Of a stretch of DNA of 64,000 bases, positions 8,953 through 17,157 are shown piece after piece. Positions within the stretch are counted from its first letter, which is position 1. Every line of letters starts with the position of its first letter. Below the pieces are notes generated by a model. That model was not told the DNA's origin and searched no databases. It worked only from the letters and a program-made list of their open reading frames with translations. The position numbers and the translations under genes are program-made. This stretch comes from Pseudooceanicola sp. GTDB taxonomy: Bacteria > Pseudomonadota > Alphaproteobacteria > Rhodobacterales > Rhodobacteraceae. The stretch is from the NCBI RefSeq assembly GCF_029213205.1, contig NZ_JARGNH010000014.1, positions 1 through 64,000 on the forward strand, read 5' to 3'.

Positions 8953-9729
8953 CTACCGGGCGTGCAGGGCAGCCGGATCGAAACCGGCATAGGCTGGGAA
9001 TACGCTGCCCCAGCCAGTCACCCGGTTGGGATCGAGGCCGACAAGGCGCATTGTCTGGGCTGCGGTGATCGCGATGCTGTCGATCACCGGAATGCCGACC
9101 TCGGCCTCCAGCGCCGCGGCGACCTCTGCGCCACGGAAATTTGTGCAGGTGATCGCGATGGCATCTGGCTCAGCGCGGGCGACGCGGCGCACCATGTCGG
9201 CGACCTGGTCGGGCGCGTAGCTGCCGAAAGAGAAGTTGCCACGATCCTCCAGCCGCTGATCCGCAACCACTTCGATCCCGGCCGCATTGTAATTCTCGAT
9301 AATGCGGTCCTGGATCTCGGACAGGTAGGGCGTGACGAGGCCGATCCGTCGCACCTTGGAGAGACGGAAATAGTTGTCGAAGGCCAGCATCGTCGACGTT
9401 GCGGGAATGCCGGTCGCCTCGGTGATTGCCCGGCACAGGGCGCGGTCTCGGTCGAGGCCAAGCCAACTCGCCGAGGTGCCGTTCCAAGCGATGCAATGCG
9501 GGCGGGCCTCGGCCAATAGCCCGGCGGCCTCAAGGATCGGCGCAATCTCGAACTGGCTCTGCGACGCGCCTGACAGCGAGATCTCGACGACCCGGAAACG
9601 GCTGAAATGCACGCTGCCGGCCTCACCGAAAGGCGCGAACATGGCGGCGCTATAGGGTTCGAGCACCGTGTTGGAAGAGGGGGTGAGCATCCCGACGCGG
9701 CGATGATCTGTGGGTTGGTGGGTGGTCAT
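8953..9729 (-). CDS. Asp/Glu racemase superfamily protein, maleate isomerase / arylmalonate decarboxylase-like
   Basis: Family fold with AWNGTSASWLG in place of the first Cys motif and ITCTNFRG as the second Cys motif. Confidence 0.8.
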   Translation of the reverse strand: MTTHQPTDHRRVGMLTPSSNTVLEPYSAAMFAPFGEAGSVHFSRFRVVEISLSGASQSQFEIAPILEAAGLLAEARPHCIAWNGTSASWLGLDRDRALCRAITEATGIPATSTMLAFDNYFRLSKVRRIGLVTPYLSEIQDRIIENYNAAGIEVVADQRLEDRGNFSFGSYAPDQVADMVRRVARAEPDAIAITCTNFRGAEVAAALEAEVGIPVIDSIAITAAQTMRLVGLDPNRVTGWGSVFPAYAGFDPAALHAR

Positions 9730-10060
9730 GATGACTCCGCTGAATAACTGAGTGTCAGAGCCCCACCACAGCGAGCATCCCCCGGTTCGGCGTCGGCAGG
9801 CATAAGGCTTTTCGCAAGTATCTCCCACCCCCAACGGGAATGTAAATATCGCTCAGTCAACAACCACAGCCCTTTCAGGTCCGACCAAATTGCAACCGTC
9901 TTCTTTGAAAGCGGCCTCTGTGCCCTGTCGGGTCTCGATCTGCCCGCACCAGATCGGCAATCCTGGCTCTTGTAAGCCTCATCTGGGACACAAAACAGCA
10001 TCAATGCCCAGAACGCCGCAGTCAGAAAAGATTGTGTTTCAAATGGGTGCGATGCCCCCG

Positions 10061-10095
10061 ATGCCTCCGGCGGGAGTATTTGCAGAAAGCTGAAG
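10061..10095 (+). repeat. Interspersed REP-like element, copy A (gcctccggcgggagtatttgcagaaagctgaag)
   Basis: Shares the cctccggcggg-(a)gtattt core with copy D; intergenic. Confidence 0.55.
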
Positions 10096-10121
10096 ACAGG
10101 GGCCTTATACAGGGGCCTTAT
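10096..10121. repeat. 13-bp perfect tandem duplication (acaggggccttat)x2
   Basis: Read directly; the second copy contains the stop codon of the minus-strand ABC exporter. Confidence 0.95.
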
Positions 10122-11935
10122 GCGGCCTCTTCGGCCTGTTGGCGTGACCACAGCTGGGCGTAGCGGCCGTTGCGGGAAATCAGATCGGTATGGGTGCCCT
10201 CTTCGACGATCTGGCCGTTTTCCAGCACCACGATCCGGTCGGCATCGGCAATGGTGGAAAGACGGTGGGCGATCATCAGCACCGTGCGTCCCTGCCCGGC
10301 CCGGGCCAGGGCTGACTGGATGTCGCGCTCGGTCTCGGTGTCGAGCGCCGAGGTCGCCTCGTCCAGCAGCAGGATCGGCGGGTTTTTCAGCAGGGTGCGG
10401 GCGATGCCGACCCGTTGCTTTTCGCCGCCCGACAGTTTCAGCCCGCGCTCGCCGACCTTGGACTCATAACCTTCCGGCAATGTCAGGATGAAATCGTGGA
10501 TCTGGGCGGCCTTGGCCGCCGCCTCGATCTCGGCCTGGGTGGCGTCGGCTCGGCCATAGGCGATGTTGTAGCGGATGGTGTCGTTGAACAGCACCGTGTC
10601 CTGCGGCACCACGCCAATCGCATCATGCAGGCTGGTCTGGGTGACATCGCGCAGATCCTGACCGTCGATCCGGAGGGCGCCGCCGGTCACATCATAGAAC
10701 CGGAACAACAGCCGGCCGATGGTCGATTTCCCCGAGCCCGAGGCGCCGACAATCGCCACCTTCTGCCCGGCGCCAATGCGGATCGAGACCCCTTTCAGGA
10801 TCGCCCTGGCGGATTCGTAATCGAAATAGACATCGTCCAGAACCACCTCGCCGCCGCTGACCTTGAGCGCCGGGGCCCCCGGCTTGTCGGTGACCTCAGG
10901 CGGTTGATCCAGCAGGGTGAACATCTCGGCCATATCGACCAGCGCCTGGCGGATTTCACGGTAGACCGTGCCGAGAAAGTTCAGCGGCATGGTGATCTGG
11001 ATCATATAGGCGTTGACCATGACGAAATCGCCGACCGTCAGCGCCCCGGATTGCACCCCCATCGCCGCCATCACCATCACCCCGACCAGCCCGGCGGTGA
11101 TCAGCACCGATTGCCCGGCGTTGAGGAAGGCCAGCGAATAGGCGGTCTTCAGCGCCGCATTTTCATACGCCGCCATCGCCACGTCATAGCGCGCCGCCTC
11201 GCGGGATTCGGCGCCAAAATATTTAACGGTTTCAAAGTTCAGCAGACTGTCGATCGCCTTTTGATTGGCGTCGGTGTCCTGGTCGTTCATCTCTTTGCGC
11301 AGTTTTACCCGCCATTCGGTGACCTTGAAGGTAAAGGCGACATAGGCGGCCACCGTCACCACCACCACCATCAGATAGCGGATGTCGAACACCAGCCAGA
11401 GGATCACCGCCACCAGCGCCAGTTCCAGGATCAACGGCCCCATCGACAGCAGCATGAAGCGCAGCAGGAAATCGACGCCCTTGACCCCGCGTTCGATGAT
11501 CCGGCTGAGGCCGCCGGTGCGCCGGGTGATGTGATAGCGCATTGAAAGCCGGTGAATATGCGCGAAGGTCTCAAGCGCCAGCTTGCGCAGGGCGCGCTGC
11601 CCGACCCGGGCAAAGATCACGTCGCGCAATTGCTGAAACCCGACATTCAGCGCCCGCGCCACGCCATAGGCCACGGTCAGCCCGACGGCGCCCAGCACCA
11701 GCACCTTGTCGGCATTGTCGCCGGTACCGGCCAGCGCATCGACCGCCGCCTTGAAGAAGAACGGTGTCACCACCGCCACCAGTTTCGCCGCCAGCAGCGC
11801 CACCAGCGACCAGACCACCCGGCGTTTGACCCAAGGCTCATCCGCCGGCCAGAGATAGGGCCAGACCCGGGCAACGATGGCGCGGCCGTTATCCGGCATC
11901 TCGGTGGTGGTGATGGTGGTCCTGCCTCGGCGCAT
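10118..11935 (-). CDS. ABC exporter, fused permease-ATPase, Atm1/heavy-metal type
   Basis: N-terminal TM domain plus VAIVGASGSGKSTIGRLLFR, LSGGEKQRVGIARTLLKNPPILLLDEATSALD. Confidence 0.92.
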   Translation of the reverse strand: MRRGRTTITTTEMPDNGRAIVARVWPYLWPADEPWVKRRVVWSLVALLAAKLVAVVTPFFFKAAVDALAGTGDNADKVLVLGAVGLTVAYGVARALNVGFQQLRDVIFARVGQRALRKLALETFAHIHRLSMRYHITRRTGGLSRIIERGVKGVDFLLRFMLLSMGPLILELALVAVILWLVFDIRYLMVVVVTVAAYVAFTFKVTEWRVKLRKEMNDQDTDANQKAIDSLLNFETVKYFGAESREAARYDVAMAAYENAALKTAYSLAFLNAGQSVLITAGLVGVMVMAAMGVQSGALTVGDFVMVNAYMIQITMPLNFLGTVYREIRQALVDMAEMFTLLDQPPEVTDKPGAPALKVSGGEVVLDDVYFDYESARAILKGVSIRIGAGQKVAIVGASGSGKSTIGRLLFRFYDVTGGALRIDGQDLRDVTQTSLHDAIGVVPQDTVLFNDTIRYNIAYGRADATQAEIEAAAKAAQIHDFILTLPEGYESKVGERGLKLSGGEKQRVGIARTLLKNPPILLLDEATSALDTETERDIQSALARAGQGRTVLMIAHRLSTIADADRIVVLENGQIVEEGTHTDLISRNGRYAQLWSRQQAEEAA

Positions 11936-11992
11936 GCGCGGCCCCTCTTTCGCCCCGGACTTGCCGGATCGGGCGATCCGCGGTATCAGGGG

Positions 11993-12027
11993 ATATTGTT
12001 CAATATTTCATGAGTAGTTAAACAATG
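11993..12027. promoter_or_regulatory. Candidate ArsR-family operator, AT-rich imperfect inverted repeat attgttcaatattt...ttaaacaat
   Basis: attgtt (11995-12000) and aacaat (12021-12026) arms between divergent exporter and regulator genes, overlapping the regulator start. Confidence 0.4.
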
Positions 12028-12354
12028 GACCGGAGTCCAGCCCTCGCCGCCCTGTCGGCCCTGGCCCATGACACCAGGCTGGAGATCGTGCGCTTGCTGG
12101 TGCGCGGCGGTGACTGCGGCTTGGCGGCAGGCGAGATTTCCCGTGCCGTCAGCGTTTCGGCCTCTGGCCTGTCCTTTCATCTGCGCCATCTGGAACAGGC
12201 CGGTCTGGTCACTGCCCGGCCGGATGGCCGCCGGGTGATCTATAGCCTGGACCGGGCCCGGATCGGGGCGCTGATCAATTATCTGCTCAGCGATTGCTGT
12301 GCCGACGATCCCGAGGTGCGGGCCTGCTGCCTGCGCCCCTTGAACCTGCCTTAG
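12025..12354 (+). CDS. ArsR family HTH transcriptional regulator
   Basis: ALAHDTRLEIVRLLVRGG...SVSASGLSFHLRHLEQAGLVTARPDGRRVIYSL. Confidence 0.92.
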   Translation: MDRSPALAALSALAHDTRLEIVRLLVRGGDCGLAAGEISRAVSVSASGLSFHLRHLEQAGLVTARPDGRRVIYSLDRARIGALINYLLSDCCADDPEVRACCLRPLNLP

Positions 12355-13880
12355 GGCACTTTGAAGATCTGACCGGGATAGATCAGATCGGGGTCGCGGA
12401 TGCGGTCGCGATTGGCCTCGTAGACCTTGAGATATTGCACCCCGTCGCCAAAGTTCTCCCGGGCAATCGCCCATAGGGTAAAGCCGGGCTGCACCGTCAC
12501 CTGCATCACCCCGTTCTTCATCTGCGCCTTCAGCGCGTCACGCACGGCGGTCTCATCCTCGCGCTCGAACGGGGTTTCGGCGCGCGAGCGGACCGTGCCA
12601 TCCTCGTCGATCTCATCGACCCGCAGCGCATAGACGCCCTTGTCGACATCCGGCAGATCGGTGCGCCAGCTGCCGTCCTTGCCGATGCGGCTGTCGATCA
12701 CCTGGGTGTTGTTGAGATAGATGCGCACCACCCGGTCCGGGCTGCCACGTCCGCTGAGCTCGACATCGCCCTGATCGGAATAGGAGATCGTATCGAGCGA
12801 GACCTCGTCCATCACCTCGGGCGGGACATCGCCGGCTTGCAGGATGCGGGTCTTGTCCTCGCCAGCCAGAATCACCGTCGGCGGCAGTGCCGGGGCGGGT
12901 GTGCTGGGCTGATCGGCGGCCTCAACCGGCTTGGTCGGGGTCGCAGGCGCGGCGCCGTCGGGGGCCAGGCTGTCTGCGGCCGGGCTGACCGGGGCGCTGT
13001 CGGGTGCGGCGGCCACGGCGGCGGGTTCGACAGGGGCCTCGCCGGCGCCGGGGCGCGGCGCGCTGCCGGTGTCGGCGGCGGCGGTGGCATCGGCATCCGC
13101 CGGGCGGTCCGGCGCGGCGGCGACCTCGACCGGGTCGGCGCCGGGCATCGCCGGGATGTTGCCGGGTTCGGCGGGCGTGGGCAGAGCATCGACCGCAGCG
13201 GCGGCGGTTTTTGGCGGTGTCGCACTGGCCGGGGCCGTGTCCTTGGTCGCTGCGGCGGCAGCGGTTTCGACCGGGCTGCGCGGCGCCAGGATCACCCGGT
13301 CGGTCGAGGCCACCGGCCCTTCACCACCGGGACCAAACATCGCCAGGGTCAGAACCTGCGGCACATCAGCCAGCGGCAGCGACAGGAAGGTGGCGAATTT
13401 GCCATCGCCCCCGGTCATTTCGCGCGCCAGTTCGTTGCCATCCAGCTGCACCGCGATCCGCCAGCCCGGCGCCCCCTGCCCGGCAATCAGGGCCGAACCA
13501 TCGGCCTCGACCCGGACCACGTCAAAGGTCGGCGGGCCGGGCAGCGACGCCGGTTCCGGCGCGGGCGCGGCATCGGGCGCGGGGCTCGGGTCTGCCGCGG
13601 CCTCGGCGACGGGGGGGGCCGGCGTCTCGGCGGGGGTCGCAACCGGATCCGGCGCGCCATCGGCATTGGCAACCGGGGGTGTTTCAGGTGTCGGACCCGG
13701 TTTGGGATCGGCAGCGGGCGCATCCGCCTCGGGCGGCGTTGCGGCCAGCAGCGGCGCGGGGTCCTCCACATTACGCCCGGTCAATTCGGGATAGGCAACA
13801 AGGACGCCAACCGCGCCCGCCACGACGACAACGGCGGCAGCCGCTACAGGCCATCCGCCAATGGCTGCCAGTTTGCTCAT
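12351..13880 (-). CDS. LysM peptidoglycan-binding domain protein with Pro/Ala-rich region
   Basis: C-terminal LysM (VTVQPGFTLWAIARENFGDGVQYLKVYEANRDRIRDPDLIYPGQIFKVP); N-terminal hydrophobic anchor. Confidence 0.88.
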   Translation of the reverse strand: MSKLAAIGGWPVAAAAVVVVAGAVGVLVAYPELTGRNVEDPAPLLAATPPEADAPAADPKPGPTPETPPVANADGAPDPVATPAETPAPPVAEAAADPSPAPDAAPAPEPASLPGPPTFDVVRVEADGSALIAGQGAPGWRIAVQLDGNELAREMTGGDGKFATFLSLPLADVPQVLTLAMFGPGGEGPVASTDRVILAPRSPVETAAAAATKDTAPASATPPKTAAAAVDALPTPAEPGNIPAMPGADPVEVAAAPDRPADADATAAADTGSAPRPGAGEAPVEPAAVAAAPDSAPVSPAADSLAPDGAAPATPTKPVEAADQPSTPAPALPPTVILAGEDKTRILQAGDVPPEVMDEVSLDTISYSDQGDVELSGRGSPDRVVRIYLNNTQVIDSRIGKDGSWRTDLPDVDKGVYALRVDEIDEDGTVRSRAETPFEREDETAVRDALKAQMKNGVMQVTVQPGFTLWAIARENFGDGVQYLKVYEANRDRIRDPDLIYPGQIFKVP

Positions 13881-14028
13881 CTTTTATCCCCTGCCTGCGA
13901 CACAATCCTCGTCCCGCGGTTGAGCCGGTATATCAACAAGGCTAACAGGGGTCAAAAGCATGTTCCATCCCCCAGCCACGGGCCAGCTCCGGCCCGTTAC
14001 CGATACCAAGCCAGAGGGAAAATCCATA

Positions 14029-14586
14029 ATGACAAAGCTCTCCATCTGCGTGTTCTGCGGGTCGCGCAGCGGCACCCGCCCCACCTATGCCCGCGCCGCC
14101 GAGGATCTGGGCGGCAGGATCGCCGAGGCTGGCTGGCGGTTGGTCTATGGTGCCGGTGATGTCGGGCTGATGGGGCTGACCGCCCGCGCCGCGCAAACCG
14201 CGGGGGGCGACACCTTTGGGGTGATCCCGGTGCATCTGCTGAGCCGGGAAGTCGGCAAGCGCGACCTGACCCGCTTTGTGATCACCGAAACCATGCATGA
14301 GCGCAAGAAGGTGATGTTCATGAATTCCGACGCGCTGGTGGTGCTGCCGGGTGGCGCCGGATCGCTGGACGAATTCTTTGAGGTGCTGACCTGGCGCCAA
14401 CTCGGCCTGCATGACAAGCCGATCGTGCTGCTGAACATCGATGATTATTGGCAGCCGCTGCGCGCCCTGATCGATCATGTGATCGCCGAAGGCTTTGCTG
14501 ATGCCTCGCTCAGCACGCTGGTGCAGAGCGTTGACGACGTCCCGGCCTTGATGACGCTTCTCGACGCGCAGCTGCACCAGGGCTGA
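14029..14586 (+). CDS. LOG family protein (TIGR00730-type, cytokinin riboside 5'-monophosphate phosphoribohydrolase-like)
   Basis: SICVFCGSRSG, VVLPGGAGSLDEFFEVLTWRQLG (PGGxGTxxE-like motif). Confidence 0.9.
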   Translation: MTKLSICVFCGSRSGTRPTYARAAEDLGGRIAEAGWRLVYGAGDVGLMGLTARAAQTAGGDTFGVIPVHLLSREVGKRDLTRFVITETMHERKKVMFMNSDALVVLPGGAGSLDEFFEVLTWRQLGLHDKPIVLLNIDDYWQPLRALIDHVIAEGFADASLSTLVQSVDDVPALMTLLDAQLHQG

Positions 14587-14674
14587 CCCGCCTGCCCGGC
14601 GACCCGAAATCATTTGCCGCAAGAACCGGTGGTCGTTACGTTGGCACGGCTGCGATCGGCGACGGCAAAGAGAT

Positions 14675-15844
14675 GTGATCATCATGGATGCAATCATTGT
14701 AGGCGCCGGTCCCGCCGGGCTCGCCTCGGCGGCGATGCTGAAACGGCAGGGCTTTCATCCCATCGTTCTGGAGCGCAGCGATCAAGTCGGATCGGCCTGG
14801 CGCAGCCATTACGACCGGCTGCATCTGCACACCCATCGCACCCGCTCTGGCCTGCCCGGCCACCCGATGCCAAAGACCTATCCACGCTACCCCTCACGGG
14901 CGCAGGTGGTGAGCTATCTTGAGGATTACGCCAGAAATTTCGGCATCCGACCATTGTTTGAATCCGAAGTGACCTCGGTGCATCAGGACCAGGGCTGGAG
15001 CGTCAAGGCGGGTGGCAAGACCCATCGCGCCAAGGTCGTCGTCATCGCCTCTGGCCCGACAACCACGCCATTCAGCGCCAGTTGGCCGGGGCTGGACAGC
15101 TTTCCCGGTGAGGTCATACATTCCTCTGAGTACCGCAACCCGGCAGCGTTCATCGACAAACAGGTGCTGGTGGTCGGCTTTGGCAATTCCGGCGGCGAGA
15201 TCGCGATTGATCTGGTCGACAAGGGCATCCCGACTGCGCTGTCGGTGCGCGGCCCGGTCAATGTGATCCCGCAAGAGGTGTTCGGCATTCCGACCACCTC
15301 GCTGGTCTTTCTGCAAACCCTGTTCTCGCCCGCCATCGCCGATGCGCTGACCGCGCCGGTGATCCGCGCCTTTACCGGCGATATAGAAAAACTCGGGCTG
15401 CAACAGGCCGACAAGGGGCCGGTGCGCCAGGTCCTCGAGGATGGCCGGGTGCCGTTGATCGACATCGGCACCCTGGCGCGGCTGCGCGACGGGCGGCTGG
15501 TGTTGCGGCGCGGGATCGACAAGATCGAGGAGCGCAAAGTGGTGTTCAGCGATGGCCAGAGCGACGAGTATGACGCGATCCTGATGGCCACCGGCTATCG
15601 GGTCGATCTGCGCCAGATGCTGCCTGATGCCCATGACCTGCTGTCGCCCGAGGGCGCACCGCTGAACAGCGGCGCCGCCAGCGGCCGCGATGGGTTGTTC
15701 TTTTGCAGCTTTCGCCAATCCCCGATGGGTCAGCTTTACGCCATGGGCCAGGAGGCGCAGGCGATTGCCGCGGCGGCGGTGGCCCATACAAATCGCCCCG
15801 GCGCGGCGGAGGCCGAACCGGGGCGGTCAGATGCGCTGGTCTGA
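14675..15844 (+). CDS. Flavin-containing monooxygenase / NAD(P)-binding protein
   Basis: IIVGAGPAGLASAAMLKRQG and second Rossmann motif VVGFGNSGGEIAIDL. Confidence 0.88.
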   Translation: MIIMDAIIVGAGPAGLASAAMLKRQGFHPIVLERSDQVGSAWRSHYDRLHLHTHRTRSGLPGHPMPKTYPRYPSRAQVVSYLEDYARNFGIRPLFESEVTSVHQDQGWSVKAGGKTHRAKVVVIASGPTTTPFSASWPGLDSFPGEVIHSSEYRNPAAFIDKQVLVVGFGNSGGEIAIDLVDKGIPTALSVRGPVNVIPQEVFGIPTTSLVFLQTLFSPAIADALTAPVIRAFTGDIEKLGLQQADKGPVRQVLEDGRVPLIDIGTLARLRDGRLVLRRGIDKIEERKVVFSDGQSDEYDAILMATGYRVDLRQMLPDAHDLLSPEGAPLNSGAASGRDGLFFCSFRQSPMGQLYAMGQEAQAIAAAAVAHTNRPGAAEAEPGRSDALV

Positions 15845-15862
15845 CCCTTTGACAGGTCAGAC
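15839..15862. terminator. Inverted repeat gtctgacc-N8-ggtcagac between convergent FMO and sodB genes
   Basis: 8-bp perfect arms; convergent 3' ends; no clear T-run. Confidence 0.3.
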
Positions 15863-15873
15863 ATGATCAGCCG

Positions 15874-16473
15874 TCAAAGGCGACCGGCGACGTTTTCCCA
15901 ATCGACCAGCTTGTCGAGGAAGTTCGACAGATAGGCCGGACGCTTGTTGCGGAAATCGATGTAATAGGAATGCTCCCAGACATCGCAGCCGAGCAACGCG
16001 GTCTGGCCAAAGCACAACGGGTTGACGCCGTTCTCGGTCTTGGTGACCTTCAGGCTGCCGTCCTTGTCCTTGACCAGCCAGCACCAGCCCGATCCGAATT
16101 GTCCGGCACCGGCGGCGGCGAATTGGGTCTTGAATTCGGCAACCGAACCAAAGGCCTCGGTCAGCGCTTTTTCCAGATTGCCCGGCATCGTTTTGCCGCC
16201 CGGCCCCATCATTTCCCAGAACTGGGTGTGGTTCCAGTGCTGCGAGGCGTTGTTGAAGATGCCGTTCTGGGCCACCGCGCCGGACTGGTAGGTGCCCTTG
16301 ACGATCTCTTCGACCGATTTGCCTTCCCATTCAGAGCCTTTGACCAGGTTGTTGCCGTTGTCGACATAGGCCTTGTGGTGCAGGTCGTGGTGGTATTCCA
16401 GAGTCTCGCGCGACATGCCAAGATCGGCAAGTGCGTCATGGGCATACGGAAGATCGGGGAGTTCGAAAGCCAT
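15874..16473 (-). CDS. sodB: Superoxide dismutase, Fe type
   Basis: MAFELPDLPYAHDALADLGMSRETLEYHHDLHHKAYVDN, FGSGWCWLV, CDVWEHSYYIDFRNKRPAY. Confidence 0.95.
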   Translation of the reverse strand: MAFELPDLPYAHDALADLGMSRETLEYHHDLHHKAYVDNGNNLVKGSEWEGKSVEEIVKGTYQSGAVAQNGIFNNASQHWNHTQFWEMMGPGGKTMPGNLEKALTEAFGSVAEFKTQFAAAGAGQFGSGWCWLVKDKDGSLKVTKTENGVNPLCFGQTALLGCDVWEHSYYIDFRNKRPAYLSNFLDKLVDWENVAGRL

Positions 16474-16581
16474 CGGATTGTCCTTTCGGGATGGGTCAGA
16501 GGGTTCTGCCCCTAGATGTGACGGCAGGGCGCCCAAGGTCAAGGCCCGAACCCGAATTCACCGCAAGCAGCGCCTTGCTGG

Positions 16582-17157
16582 CTACGCGTAATGGCCGACC
16601 GTGCCCGCCGGATCGGCGGCGTTCGACAGGGCCGAAAACGCATACTCAGCCACCGAGCGAAAACAGATCAGCCCGAAATCACCCGCGCCCGCGCACCAGA
16701 AGGCGGCGGGCACCTGGGCCAGGCGGCTGCGTCGGAAACTGCCCGCCGGAAACGCCTTGGCCGAAAAATCGACCGGCGCCAGCTTGGCCAGCGTGTCGCG
16801 CACCGCCGCATCCGCGCCGCTGACCCGGATCATCGCCCTGGCATCGCTGACATCCAGTGCCAAATGATGCGCGCTCGCCAAATCCTTGGCGATCCGCTCC
16901 AGCGCCCGGGGCACCCGGTCGGCGGGCAGCACCAGCAGCAATTCATCCGGCGACATCCAGGCCAGCATCCCGTCACCGGCCAGTTCGACCCGACCCCGGC
17001 CCGGCATCGCGGTGCCGGTCAGCCCGGTGGTGACATTGCGCATCGTCGCGGTCGAGATATCGCCGCGCAGGGTGATCATCCCGCGCCGTGGCAGCTCGGC
17101 AACCTGCACCAGCCCGTCATAGGATTTGCCCAGCAGCGGCGTCAGGAGCTCAGACAT
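16582..17157 (-). CDS. soxG: Sarcosine oxidase gamma subunit
   Basis: Position at the end of soxBDAG and SoxG-like sequence (DVSDARAMIRVSGADAAVRDTLAKLAPVDF). Confidence 0.88.
   Translation of the reverse strand: MSELLTPLLGKSYDGLVQVAELPRRGMITLRGDISTATMRNVTTGLTGTAMPGRGRVELAGDGMLAWMSPDELLLVLPADRVPRALERIAKDLASAHHLALDVSDARAMIRVSGADAAVRDTLAKLAPVDFSAKAFPAGSFRRSRLAQVPAAFWCAGAGDFGLICFRSVAEYAFSALSNAADPAGTVGHYA

Noticed and set aside
6765-8990. 741-aa minus-strand ORF
   Set aside because: Antisense to the amidase and M20 hydrolase; composition typical of a high-GC shadow ORF.
12837-14159. Gly/Arg-rich plus-strand ORF antisense to the LysM protein
   Set aside because: Artefact of the Pro/Ala-rich codons on the other strand.
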